The notes: a model not told the origin generated them from the letters alone. Numbered from the stretch's first letter, positions 39,337-49,847 are shown. The stretch is 64,000 bases of DNA from Yponomeuta sedellus (GCA_934045075.1 OW203736.1:22235805-22299804); one strand, 5' to 3'. Numbers and translations: made by a program.

Positions 39337-41500
39337 TTATTTATTTTTATTTATTTATTTAAAAACATCAATATGAGCTTACAGTTTCCCAAAGCGCCCT
39401 TATTGCTAAATACACATTAAAGCTTATTAACTACTTACATAAGTATAGTCTTAATTCGAACGCTATTTTGTTAATAGAGTCGACAAAAATGTCGATATGT
39501 TGGACCTCGGCAATAAAACCGTTGAGAAGTACAAGAGCCCTAGGCGTCGGCGCGTTGCTAGCGCGGCGCGTGCGCTGCGTGCTCTCCGCGAACAACTGGT
39601 GCCGGCGACGCAGACCAGCGCGGGCGTAGTTGTCGGGGACGAATATAGTAATACTACATAGTACAGACGGATTATAAATCATATTACGCATCAACAAGCA
39701 GTAATGTACACCTAATTGTAGCTTTCGCCTCAACTCCAAAGTATCAAGACCAACCATGCCATAGACAAACAGGGACGGGTAAAGGAAAGGATAGTATCCG
39801 TACATACGCTTGAACAAGTACCTAGCAAACTTCCTTTGTATCCTCTCAATCATCAGAACATGCTTGGCTTCTCGAGGGTCCCAAGTAACTGCACTGTACT
39901 CCAGTTTACTACGAACGAAAGCATTATACAGCATAATAGCCACCTTGCTATCTCGAAACTGAGAAGCAGTCCGCATTATGAAGCCCAATATTTTATTGGC
40001 ATTTTTACAAATAGTTGTCATATGTTCGCGGAAGTTAAGTTCAGAGTCTATAAGCAAACCTAGATCTTTTATGCAGGTTACTCTTTCCAACACTGCACCG
40101 TCCAGAGAGTACTTTGTGACAATTGGCTGGCGCAACCTTGTGAAACTGACCACCTTGCATTTATTGACATTGAACGCAAGCCCATTTGCCTGGCTCCACT
40201 GCCTCACCCCGTCAATATCCTCCTGCAGTGCTCTACAGTCTGCTTCCTCCTTAACAGGTAGGAAAATTTTGAGATCATCAGCAAACATTAGACACCGGGC
40301 AATTTTAAGAACCCTAGGGAGATCATTGATCATTATAAGAAAAAGAGTTGGCCCGAGTGTACTCCCTTGACTTACTCCCGATCTAGTGTAGTATTCTTTT
40401 GATTGATAGGATTGGAGCTTCACATATTGCCTACGATCTTTAAGGTAATTCGCGAAAAATTTTAAGAAGTCCTGGAGTGGCACCAAACGATGAAAGCTTT
40501 TTTAATAAGATATCATTATCTACCATATCAAATGCACGCCGAAAATCCAAAAATACTGCGTCAGTCTGCCGACCATTATCCATCTGGGCCAACGTATAAT
40601 CAACAAAGTTTATATGATTTGTGGCCGTGGAGCGAGCGGCACGAAACCCATGTTGCGAATCGTCAAAAAGAAAATTTATTTGGCGAGTAATATGAACATT
40701 TAAAATAGATTCAAAAATCTTACCAAATGCAGATAATACTGCTATGGGTCTATATGTTGTAATATCTGTTGACGAATCGTCCTTGGGGACTGGAGTCACC
40801 CTGGATAATTTCCACTTCATAGGGTATTGACAGAGCCGCAAGGAGAGATTGTAGATGTGAACCAATGGTTCTTCCAGTACACATAAACAATCCTTGACTA
40901 AGAAGGGAGGTATGGCGTCGGGACCGGCTGCAGAATTAATTTTAAGCCGGCGTACTGCTCTACGCACATCGTCCACCGCAACACAGTCCACTCGCACTGC
41001 CAATTCGTCACCACGGCCACCCGCGCACCGCTCAGCTGCGCCCGCATCTAAACAAGGCACGTCACTAAGAAATACCGAGCTGAAATAATTCGCGAATGCT
41101 ACAGCGGCTTCTTGGCCCTCCACCTTCTTGTCATTAAGCGTATATTCCTTACATTGCTGACCGTTCTTACGTTTATTTTTTACGTGTTTCCAGAACTGCG
41201 CCGGGTCCTCTCGAATCTTGCACTCAACTGAGCTTATATACTGACAGTACGCAACATCGACCAACTCTTTGATGTGGCTTCTATAGTATTTATACACCTC
41301 CCGGTTAAAATTTAGACCCTTTTCCTTAAATTTACGATGGTGGAAAGATTTGATTTTAATTTTCAATATGATTTCCTGGGAGTACCACTCTGGATATAGT
41401 CGATGTTGTTGTGTATGACTACTTCTTTTCACAGGGACATTGTTACTAATGGCTGTATTTAATTTTGCGTATAATAATTCTGTAGCTAAATTTATATTTA
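39337..41500 (-). mobile_element. 5'-truncated LINE (non-LTR retrotransposon)
   Basis: Minus-sense element with a reverse-transcriptase ORF (below), a 3' UTR of about 65 bp and a (AAAT)n tail (39337-39366 on plus). The 5' edge is uncertain, near 41500; no endonuclease domain precedes the RT. No clear TSD found. Confidence 0.85.
39431..41432 (-). pseudogene. LINE reverse transcriptase, one frameshift
   Basis: Copies LINE RNA into DNA at the target nick in living relatives. It runs right to left in two overlapping frames. Frame 1 (41432-40440) opens with GTG inside the truncated body. It holds an N-terminal RT extension (FWKHVKNKRK), then RTs 2-4 (KINSAAGPDAIPP, TTYRPIAVLSAFGKIFE, HGFRAARST) and motif A with its aspartate (VFLDFRRAFDMVD). 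Frame 2 (40486-39431) holds SGVSQGSTLGP (motif B), the catalytic FADD in CLMFADDLKIF (motif C), LGLLIDSELNF and a C-terminal region of about 200 residues ending at a stop. The frames cross near 40455-40465 at an A/T homopolymer, consistent with a single inserted base after LLK. No other stop is seen. Jockey/CR1-like by overall style; clade not settled. Confidence 0.88.
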
Positions 41501-41564
41501 GAAGATTTTATAGAGATTTTATAGATAGAAGTCAAGTGTTTAATAACATAATAATAACATTTAC

Positions 41565-41745
41565 ATACAGGCACATATATTGCTTCTGGCCCCACACTAG
41601 GATACCCTGTGTCGTGGGAACCAGAAACAACGACATCACAAACATGTAAACATCCAAGACCTGGGTTTTTTTTGTCCCCAGCCGGGATTCGAACCCGGGA
41701 TTGGTAGGCAGATGCCCTACCGCTACGCCACAGAGGTCGTCATGC
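41565..41745 (-). mobile_element. S-family SINE with tRNA-like head
   Basis: Minus-sense tRNA-like segment (about 41680-41742): A box TGGCGTAGCGG (41720-41730 on plus, reversed), B box GGTTCGAATCC (41685-41695, reversed) with a perfect CCGGG/CCCGG T stem. The body to the left has GGCCCCACACTAGGATACC. The lost acceptor pairing argues against a real tRNA gene. Confidence 0.75.
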
Positions 41746-41834
41746 ATGCCATGCATGTCATGCCCAAGTGTTTGCCCAATTCTTAGAAACGAAAAAATAC
41801 ATTTTGCGAGTAGAATATAATACATATATCTGCG

Positions 41835-42195
41835 TACAATAAAGAATAATCTATCTATATTAATAAAAAAGAAAACTTTTCTATTTGACGTGACGACACA
41901 ATGCCAATTATAGATAAAATTGTAGAGAAAAATATTACATTTAAACAGATCTTAGAATTACCAAAAATGTGGATATTAATGTATAGCACATTTTTTTAAC
42001 CTAATACGGAAAAATACAAATAAAAAATGCATATTACAGTTTGAAACAGAGCTACACGAATCAGGGGGAAAATCTGTAAAAGGTATTATTTAATATTTTT
42101 TTACCTATTTCAAAAATCGGTAAAACACAAAAATTATAATTAAAAGAATAAGCGATAAAAATAGACGGTAATATTAAAAACAAATCCTTAAAACA
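41835..42195. other. AT-rich gap
   Basis: No gene or known repeat. Confidence 0.35.
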
Positions 42196-42204
42196 CTCCA
42201 TAGA

Positions 42205-42495
42205 CATCAGTGGCATATTCACTCACACTAGATTGGCGAATGGACCACTCAGGCGCTGCAGTGCCTGCGACATTGTTTTAGTTAGACTACTAAACGAGAT
42301 GAACTGTCCAGCACCCAAACCATCCTGACACAGCTTAGTCAGACTAGCCCACAGTAAAGACACACCGTAGGCAAGCCTTTTAATACACACTACACAAAAA
42401 ATGTGTAAAGTACACTTTGTGCTTTGACTACTATAATTTAAAGAATTATTTAGATGACATTGATGTCTGGAATGAAGGCCAGTACAATGCATGAG
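42205..42495 (-). repeat. Q-family repeat, longest copy
   Basis: About 290 bp joining the segments seen separately at 13.2 kb (TTTAGATGACATTGATGTC) and 27.9 kb (CACTCACACTA, CATCCTGACACAGCTTAGTC). It shows these are one element, probably a LINE 3' region in minus sense. Confidence 0.55.
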
Positions 42496-42510
42496 TTCTT
42501 TGTCTTATAA

Positions 42511-42910
42511 TAATTACGTAAAGTCTGTTGATTAAGGACATTGAAAATACCTAGTTCTGAGTTTTATCGTCAATTTTTCTAAAAAATAGTCTAAATTTTG
42601 TAATGGACACCTTCTATAACTTGTTACATTCATTAAGCCGCAGTTTCTGCACTACGTTTAATAAAGCCTCATTTCATTTACCTATTCAATTCACATCAAA
42701 ATAATTACGTAAGCTGTGTTAATTAAGGACTATGAAAATACTAAGTTTAGAGTTTTTTTGTCCATATTTCTCCAAAATGATCTAGATTTTGTAAGGGACT
42801 AGGTGTCCCTTACAAAATCTAGATCATTTTGGATCTCTTGTTCAACTTGTAACGCTCATAAAGTCACAGTTTCTGTGTAATTTCGAATAAAATGCATTCA
42901 TTGATTTGAT
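42511..42910. repeat. Local tandem duplication (about 190 bp units)
   Basis: Units 42511-42685 and 42700-42910 share AATTACGTAA, TTAAGGAC, GAAAATAC and the CTAAATTTTGTAA/CTAGATTTTGTAA, CTTGTTAC/CTTGTAAC and CAGTTTCTG blocks in order. The right unit carries an extra inverted segment. Confidence 0.8.
42771..42833. repeat. Perfect 29-bp snap-back hairpin
   Basis: Arms 42771-42799 and 42805-42833 are exact reverse complements around a 5-nt loop (TAGGT). The sister unit has the left arm only (around 42585-42612), so the right arm was gained. Confidence 0.88.
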
Positions 42911-42914
42911 TTGA

Positions 42915-43160
42915 AAACTGTCTGTTTCATTGAAGAACATTTTTTCGTTTCTCAAGTGCCCGGACAGTGCTCTTTTGTTTTCCAACTTTATGATCTGCGA
43001 GAACAAAGGCTATGCTTAGGGCAAATATTTGTACGCGCCCGGTCGATTGGACGAGGGATTTTTTTTAATAAACCGTCTACTTAATTCTGCCTTGCCTTGC
43101 AGCTAATATACCTTCATTTTATACAATGGAATGCAAAGTTTTCCTTGTATAAGTTGGTCG
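42915..43160. other. No recognisable feature
   Basis: No gene or known repeat. Confidence 0.3.
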
Positions 43161-43170
43161 CCTACTTTAC

Positions 43171-43517
43171 GATATCAACCCTTGAATGTCCCCACTGCTG
43201 GGGCACGGGTCTCTTCTGCATCGCCGGAAGGTTAGGCCATACTCCACTACGGGGGCCAAGTCCGGGTTGGTGGAGGATTGTAAGACTGGCGGGCCTTACT
43301 GTCAGAAGTTATCAAGCCGCCCGTAAGGCCTCTGACATGGCTTAACGACTGCCATGACTTGACAGTCGGCACCAACAACTTAACCTGCCTTGCGAAGCAC
43401 GAAAGTGCACTGAAAAATGCCACTAGCGGTAGTCACGAGATGGTCACCCATCCAGCACCTGACCGCGCCTGTGGTTGCTTAACTCAAGTGATTGAATCGA
43501 CTAGGCCACGAGCGCTT
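43171..43517 (-). mobile_element. 5S-headed SINE, full length
   Basis: Perfect 9-bp TSD ctactttac (43162-43170 and 43518-43526). The head at the right holds the complement of TTAAGCAACCACAGGCGCGG and GGATGGGTGACCATC. Confidence 0.9.
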
Positions 43518-43694
43518 CTACTTTACCGTGATAGTTTTCCTTTAAAGTTCATATTATATTATGTGCGAATACGCTGATTTTTAGCCAGGGGTGGGACGGG
43601 GGAAATTGCATCGTTAATAGACGTAGGGAAGGGCCATAAAAATTAGGATTTTATCTTGCCGTTTTGTCGGCTACGCCAAACTTCTAAAAGTACT

Positions 43695-43852
43695 TTAAAA
43701 ACCTATTTAGAGGCTAAAAATTCCGCCGATGCCGGGACTGGAACCCGCGACCTCTGGCTAACCGTACCAGTGCTCTCCCGACTGAGCTAATGGATAAGTG
43801 CCGGCATCAGCGAAATTTCGAACCTCTTTACAAAATTCTCTGTATTATTTTT
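43695..43852 (-). mobile_element. tR element, minus copy
   Basis: ACCTATTTAGAGGCTAAAAA, then a degenerate tRNA-like segment (GGACTGGAACCCGCGACC...GAGCTAATGG) and the body GAAATTTCGAACCTCTTTAC. Confidence 0.8.
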
Positions 43853-43884
43853 TCTAGCACTTTTTGTCTTTTACACAAGCCACG

Positions 43885-43945
43885 GAGTGACCGACGGAAA
43901 TGGCGAAACTAAAGGGTTCCTTGTGAACTACGGAACCCTAAAAAG
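43885..43945. repeat. GGGTTCC/GGAACCC MITE fragment
   Basis: AAGGGTTCCTTGTGAACTAC and CGGAACCCTAAAAA form short inverted arms and resemble a common lepidopteran MITE terminus. Confidence 0.4.
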
Positions 43946-43949
43946 GTCT

Positions 43950-44285
43950 GATATAAAACTTGGAACCAACCATGTTATGTTAAACTTGTAAAAGTGTTTT
44001 TTCAATTGTAACTTTGTGTGGGTCGGAATGTTTCCGTGAAATTAAAATTTTAGCACCTACTTACCTGAGAAACAATTAAAGCTGTTACTTTTCCTCGAGA
44101 GTTTATACCTTAATGTTGCTCAGTAAACCAACAGCCTCGAAATGAAAACAATGTTTCTGTGAAAACAGGCGAAGTTTCAGAGCCACGAATTGATCACAAT
44201 CGATCAAAGCCGAACGTCAAATGTCTTTAAGATATAGGCGTAAAATAGCAACACACAGAAGGCCTGTTTTAAATGTCCAGTCCAG
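43950..44285. other. No recognisable feature
   Basis: No gene or known repeat. Confidence 0.3.
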
Positions 44286-44289
44286 TGCA

Positions 44290-44420
44290 GGCCAAAGGCG
44301 TTCACTAACACAGAGAGAGAAAGAGAGAGAGAGAGAGACAGAGAGAGTGCACTGAGGTATTGAACACTTCAGACACTCAAGTTCCTCACGATGTTTTCCT
44401 TCACATCAGCGTGAAGTGCT
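44290..44420 (-). mobile_element. E-family SINE with GA expansion
   Basis: GCAGGCCAAAGGCG, a GA run (44311-44349) where the family has GAGAGAGAG, then CACTTCAGACACTCAAGTTC and CTCACGATGTTTTCCTTCAC. Confidence 0.65.
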
Positions 44421-44424
44421 ACAA

Positions 44425-45048
44425 CTCCAAATCCAAAAATGTACAGAAGGACTAAGTTAATATTTTCTTACCGTATATCTAACCCGTGACCCCGTGCTCA
44501 GATAGGTTTGCCGACCTGTGTCTGAAAAAATACTGCCTGGAAGGATGATTAATCGAATAAAATTGTCTAAACGAACAAAGCTGAGAAAATAAATGAAAAC
44601 ATTATTTGTACCCCTTTCCTCTGGTTGTGCATTAAAGTTTTTTCTAGCAGAGGCAATGTTTATTTTCAATTTCTAGTTTTTTAATAATACATCGGTTTCT
44701 ACAGATGCGGGGTCTGTGCCCTGTTTTGCTCCGATATCTAGTTTTCCCCGTTTTTTTACTCCTTACATTTCTTCACTAGCTACATCTTATTATATGTTGT
44801 ACACATGTTATGTACTACACACGCACCTTACTAAAAGTTACTAATTTGTACAGCTACCATGACCATGCCCTTAGGGTGTGTCTATGTTTGTGATGTCTTT
44901 ACGTGGTTAAAGCATAGGGTTTCTTAGTTTGGAAGCTATTTCTTAATTTTTTTATTATTACTTTAGCCGTTATACTGTTCAGTACGCATTGGTAAGGTAG
45001 AAAAGTATATTGTGGATTCTACAAATCGCAATTTACTTGATTATATTC
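44425..45048. other. No supported gene
   Basis: A 70-codon minus frame at 44457-44669 is unrecognised. The rest is AT-rich. Confidence 0.3.
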
Positions 45049-45051
45049 TTT

Positions 45052-45206
45052 TTTAATGCACTAATCCGTGCTAAGGACAATTTTAAAAACCTATTTAGAG
45101 GCTAAAAAGTTTACCCATGCCGGGACTCGAACCCGCGACCTCTGACTAACCGTGCCAAAGAGTTCGAGTCACGGTGGAATTTTCAGCCTCTAAATAGGTT
45201 TTTAAC
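45052..45206. mobile_element. tR element, compact palindrome
   Basis: Left minus-sense tail and tRNA half (TGCACTAATCCGTGCTAAGG, GGACTCGAACCCGCGACC) meets a right plus-sense GAGTTCGAGTCACGG with TTTCAGCCTCTAAATAGG. Only part of the tRNA-like segment remains on the right. Confidence 0.82.
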
Positions 45207-45209
45207 AAT

Positions 45210-45700
45210 TCACTTGGTCAAGAGATTTAAAAGCCACTTTAATTTTAAAATACTTTTGTAAGACTTGTTTTAAGTCATTGATGGCGCTAGTGGACCCAAT
45301 GGGCCCCTTAACCCGAGCAGTCGTTCTGGACTTATTACTCGCTAGCAAGATCGTTTGTTTCCTCCATCAATCAAAACAACATTTTGCCGCTCAAATGATG
45401 AGCCCGCTTTCAAACAACTTCTTCATTTAATAAAAAACAAACGGCACAAAGTGTTTTGTTCTACTTATTTATCTCGAAATACAGTGATTGACTCAAAAAA
45501 GGAGTAGGTAGCGGAGAAGTAAAGGAGATAAAAGGAGGATTTAAGTACCTACATAGCTTAGATAGACATAATTTATTGTACAAAGTGTTTTTTATTGTGC
45601 ATAAATGGAAATTACACAGATATTTATTTTAGATTCGATTCGATAAGGTTGAAATTATTAAATACTATTAAATATACAATGATGATCATGCTCGTCGTCG
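45210..45700. other. No recognisable feature
   Basis: No gene or known repeat. Confidence 0.3.
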
Positions 45701-45705
45701 TTCAA

Positions 45706-45741
45706 CAACGACACTTATTATTACTATAATAAGTGTCGTTG
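45706..45741. repeat. Perfect 15-bp snap-back hairpin
   Basis: Arms 45706-45720 and 45727-45741 around TTACTA. It abuts the E SINE that follows. Confidence 0.8.
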
Positions 45742-45862
45742 GAAAACAGAAAACACCGTGGGAAAACCTGAGAGTCTGAGGTGTTCACATAGCTGAGCGT
45801 TTAAAATTTCCAATCCGCGTGGAGCACATAATCTCTGAGAGAAGATTACACTTGCGTTAAAG
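45742..45862 (+). mobile_element. E-family SINE, headless
   Basis: AACACCGTGGGAAAACCTGA, GTCTGAGGTGTTCACA, TTCCAATCCGCG and ATCTCTGAGAGAAG. Confidence 0.65.
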
Positions 45863-45924
45863 AAGCTGTGGTCAGTAGTGGATGATGCTCTCTCTTCTCA
45901 GGAGCAAACGTCTACAGAACTTCG

Positions 45925-46258
45925 TTATCAACCCTTGTATGTCCCCACTGCTGGGGCATGGGTCTCTTCTTGCATTGCAGGAAGGTTAGGTCATACTCCA
46001 CCACGGGGGTCAAGTCCGGGTTGGCGGAGGATTGTAAGACAGTTGCGGACCTTACTGCCAGAAGCAATCAAGCCGCCCATAAGGCCTCTGACATGGCTTC
46101 ACGACTGCCATTATATGACAGCCGGCACCAACTGCCTAACGAGCCTTGCGAAGCACGTAAGCGCTCAGAAAAATGCTACTAGCGGTAGTCACGGGACGGT
46201 CACCCATCCCGTACCTGACCGCGCCTGTTGTTGCTTAATTCAAGTGATTGATTGAGCG
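45925..46258 (-). mobile_element. 5S-headed SINE
   Basis: Nearly full minus-sense copy from TTATCAACCCTTGTATGTCC to the A-box complement TTGCTTAATTCAAG. It ends in GATTGATTGAGCGG, so the last head bases are rearranged or lost. The 125-codon frame is a shadow. Confidence 0.85.
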
Positions 46259-46315
46259 GTGCTTCTTCCTAATCGTTAATCTGTGATTATCGACTTTGCA
46301 GTGGACACCAATGGT

Positions 46316-46720
46316 TATATATTAAACGGGTTTAATCGCGATTGAAGCGCTCGTGGCCTAGATTGGAATCAATCACTTGGTTAAGCAACAACAGGCGCGG
46401 TCAGGTACGGGATGGGTGAGCATCCCGTGACTACCGCTAGTGGCATTTTCCCGAGCGCTTCCGTGCTTCGCAAGGCACGTTAAGCCGTTGGTGCCGGCTG
46501 TCATATAATGGCAGTCGTTAAGCCATGTCAGAGGCCTTATGGGCGGCTTGATAACTTCTGACAGTAAGGCCCGCCACTGTCTTACAATCCTCCACCAACC
46601 CGGACTTGGCCCCCGGGTGGAGTATGGCCTAACCTTCCTGCGATGCAGGAAGAGACCCGTGCCCTAGCAGTGGGGACATACAAGGGTTGATAACGAATCG
46701 CGATTAGATTATCAGGTGTT
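46316..46720. repeat. C-family repeat split by a 5S SINE
   Basis: TATATTAAACGGGTTTAATC at the left and ATCGCGATTAGATTATCAGG at the right are C motifs on either side of the insertion. Confidence 0.6.
46344..46695 (+). mobile_element. 5S-headed SINE, full length with TSD
   Basis: 352 bp between perfect 10-bp TSDs aatcgcgatt (46334-46343 and 46696-46705), which fixes both ends: GAAGCGCTCGTGG at 5' and GGGTTGATAACG at 3', no poly-A. A box GGTTAAGCAACAAC at about 46379-46392; C-box region GGGATGGGTGAGCATCCCGT at about 46409-46428. The best reference copy in the window. Confidence 0.95.
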
Positions 46721-46724
46721 ACGT

Positions 46725-47185
46725 ATTCTCTAATTACCATAATTATCTAATTGTTTCAGCTCTTTCATGGAACTTGTAAGTGTTGGAATCATAATATTAT
46801 TCGACGCTTCGGCAGCAATTCAAAATAGCACTTCCGTTTTCAGAATTACAAGATAATTTTCCGGATGAATTTTACCCTCCTCCTGTAAGGAAGATTCTTC
46901 CCAACCGTTTGAAAGATGAGCTAGCTTTTTCTGGAAGGGTTACTCGAGTACTATCTGAAGTAATACCTGGGATCCAGTAAATCACACCGAAGCGTAGCCA
47001 TTCAGAGTTGGATGAATAATGACGATGTCTAAGTGGAAAGGATCGTGGTATTATCTTTAGCAAGTGACGTGCTTAATGTGTTCGATCAAAATTTTATATA
47101 AGATAGTAACTACCAACTGTCTTGCGGCCAAAACAGCTGCAATGGTCCATTGAGTTTGGGCAAGTACGTGGAATTCAGATTTCCA
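46725..47185. other. No supported gene
   Basis: No recognised repeat or domain. Confidence 0.3.
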
Positions 47186-47189
47186 ATCA

Positions 47190-47965
47190 GTACGCTTAGC
47201 GTGGTCCGCTCGAGAAACGCCCTTTTCTATGCAACAATGTCAGTTTCTCTATCGAGTTCGAGATGTGCCCGAGATGTCTCGACTTTGGCATGGCCATCGC
47301 GATCGAGATGGAGAAGACCGAGACATGTCTACAAGCACTAGCATGGTGACGCTGCCGAGATAATTTCGGTCGAGATAGACACTAATTTTGACATATGCGA
47401 CAGACACATGTCTGGTACCCACGGAGGTGAAGACAAGGCCTCGAGAGCATATATTTGATAGAAAAATTACAAATTCTTTAAATGTTTTTTTTGTTCTTGC
47501 TGTAATAGATATATTTTGTGTTAATAATGGATTGTTGACTTTAATAAATAAGACTTGGGTCATCAATAGTCATCATGCCTAGAGGGTGGCGCAATCATTT
47601 GCTCTTCAATTGATTTCTATGGCACCACTTAAAATGTTTTTCACGAAAGTAAAAATTTGAAATTACGCGCTGTAACGAAAATGACGTGAACTCGTTTTGT
47701 TACTATTATTGTATCGCGGGCACATTAAAAAAAATAATGGTTCAGATTAGATGCTTGCGTCGGAACGAAACGCGGTTCCTAACTTTCTAGTGATGTTCGG
47801 CTATCGGCAAAAAAAACAACACTCTTATTCAATATGGCAATAATAACTTTTTGATAGACAAGACCGCACTCTTCGGGCTATCTCGAGCGATCTCGAGTCT
47901 CGGTTGCCATGTTGGGTCTTTAGACTTGGCAGGTCTCTCACTCGACATCGAGAGAGAGTCAAAAC
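47190..47965. other. Region rich in CGAGA/TCTCG words
   Basis: TCGAGTTCGAGATGTG, CCGAGATGTCTCGAC, CGCGATCGAGATGG and CCGAGATAATTTCGG in 47255-47375, and CTATCTCGAGCGATCTCGAG with CTCGACATCGAGAGAGAG in 47878-47960. No gene or TIR pair can be fixed. It may be a decayed DNA element. Confidence 0.3.
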
Positions 47966-48191
47966 GTCCATGCTAACCGAACAGAAAAGAAGAGTAAGTA
48001 AATAGCCCCCAAAAAGAAACAGATTAAAACTGCACTTATTTACCTAGCCCTTTCGTAATTATCTGTTTGGTGTGCAATAAAGAGTATTTTTTCGATCTAT
48101 TAGAACATGCGAAGCATATAATTAAAAAAATGGCAAGTTTCTACTCTTCATCATTATACTGGCAAAGGTATTGTATATATACAATTATACT

Positions 48192-48345
48192 AGCAAAGGG
48201 CAAGATAAAAAGTACTCGGAACCGGCGGCGTGCGTGCATGCAATGACTTATAAACGTTGATAAAGCGAAGATGATCTGTCAGGATCGTGGCAAGTGGCAG
48301 TCCCTGTTCTCTATCTACCCCGCTGGGATACAGGCGTGAGTTTAT
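48192..48345 (+). pseudogene. G-family LINE 3' end
   Basis: GTGCGTGCATGCAATGACTT, TGTCAGGATCGTGGCAAGTG and CTGGGATACAGGCGTGAG, then a TATATA-type tail. Parallel to 11461-11622. Confidence 0.6.
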
Positions 48346-48470
48346 GTTATATATACGATTCTGGAATAAAAACTCTGCCGTTATAATAGGTTGCCAGAAG
48401 GATGCGCTTCATTAAAATGTATAAAATACACTTTTTGGTAGGTATTTACGTGTATGCATAAGACATAAAG

Positions 48471-48955
48471 AGACGTGATTGCATATTAATAACTATATGA
48501 TACCTTATATAACTGACAAAAACTAACTGCAAGTTTGCTAAAGGTCATTCGAATGGTAGCGTGGTGTTCGGGTCATCTATCTCCCTCCAAAATGGTTGAG
48601 ACTGATGATGGCTGAGCACTGCGTTATGCTCGTGAACGAGTGCTGTTCGTGTGTCTGGCCGCAGCACTTATGTTTTCCCCTATTATTGTGAGACATTTGA
48701 CTAATGCTTTGGCATTTAGGGTTGTTAAAGGCAATCATGAAATCTTATTAGGTTTACATATGGCAACTGATGTATTTGGTTTTAATATGATTTGAGAAAA
48801 GATGGTCAGAGTGGAGTTTTTTTTCCGCTGCCTTTTTCTCCACTACAATACGGCCCGAAGGCGGCGGCTTACACTTTACATTGTACGTTGACATTCAGCA
48901 AACAGAATGTAAATTCTTTACGTTGAAATAAAATTATTTGAATTTGAATAAATAC
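48471..48955 (+). repeat. H-family LINE-3'-end-like repeat, full copy
   Basis: About 485 bp, reverse complement of 18580-19080. Ends ACGTTGAAATAAAATTATTT with a TTGAA tail. Contains CGAACGAGTGCTGTTCG-like and CTCCACTACAATACGGCC blocks. Confidence 0.65.
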
Positions 48956-48959
48956 GCAA

Positions 48960-49310
48960 AATTCCTCGCACAAACACGACCAAGCGATTGAGATCGCATT
49001 TCTCAAAATTTGAACATTTGTTAAGGAGTTATTAGGGAATCAGACATATAAACGAGCCAAACATATTACCCTCCTTTTGGGCTCTGCTGCAACTGGGTCG
49101 AAATCAATAAAACTTTTGCAGTGTGTCCCAGTTGCTACAAAAGGCGTTTGGTTCGGCATTGTGCTGTGTTCACGTAACGTTATTTTGATCTGTACAAAAC
49201 ACCTGGTATTTCTATACTATAGACTCGGTAGATCAGCTTGTGGAGCTGCGATCTTCGTATCGAGCTGAACGCAAGCGTCTCGGAGAGCTGGAGACTATTC
49301 AAATTCAAAT
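48960..49310. other. No recognisable feature
   Basis: No gene or known repeat. Confidence 0.3.
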
Positions 49311-49311
49311 C

Positions 49312-49580
49312 ATTTTATTTCAACGTAAAGAATTTACATACTGTTTGCTGAATGTCAATGTACAATGTAAAATGTAAGATAAGATAAGATAAGAATATTC
49401 TTTATTGTACACCAGAGTACATATTATAAAACATGTAAAGATATAAAGTACAATTGGCGGCCTTATTGCTAAAAGCAATTTCTTCCAGACAACCTTACGA
49501 CGGAAAGTTGCTGAAGGAAATAAGAAATGTAAGCCGCCGCCTTCGGGCCGTATTGTAGTGGAGAAAAAGGCAGCGGAAAC
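49312..49580 (-). repeat. H-family repeat split by J
   Basis: Left part ATTTCAACGTAAAGAATTTA to GTACAATGTAAA, right part GCCGCCGCCTTCGGGCCGTA to AAAGGCAGCGG. The J insert lies between aaatgtaag duplications. Confidence 0.75.
49379..49524 (-). mobile_element. J-family LINE 3' end with TSD
   Basis: 146-bp 5'-truncated insertion with perfect 9-bp TSD aaatgtaag (49370-49378 and 49525-49533). In minus sense it ends in TACAATAAAGAATATTC and a (TCTTA)n tail. This fixes J as a retroposed LINE 3' end. Confidence 0.82.
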
Positions 49581-49847
49581 TAGATTTCTTTAACTGGACT
49601 AAGCGTTTCGGGGTCCAGAGCAGACCACTCAGAGGTTCACAGATTGATTTTGGCATGCAATAAACGTGGCCCGGTTGATGCGATCTAATAATATTGCGTT
49701 CCACATATATTTTTTCTAACAGTGTTAGAAAAATGTCTTCTTAATCAATAATAATACGAGTAAATTTCACATAATACAATCTGTGGAGCACATCACAAAC
49801 GAGGATAACCCGTGTTAGCGTGGCTTCAGTCTGGGCTTACAGTAGTT

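Noticed and set aside
41680..41742. tRNA gene on minus
   Set aside because: The acceptor stem does not pair properly, and the SINE body continues beyond the head.
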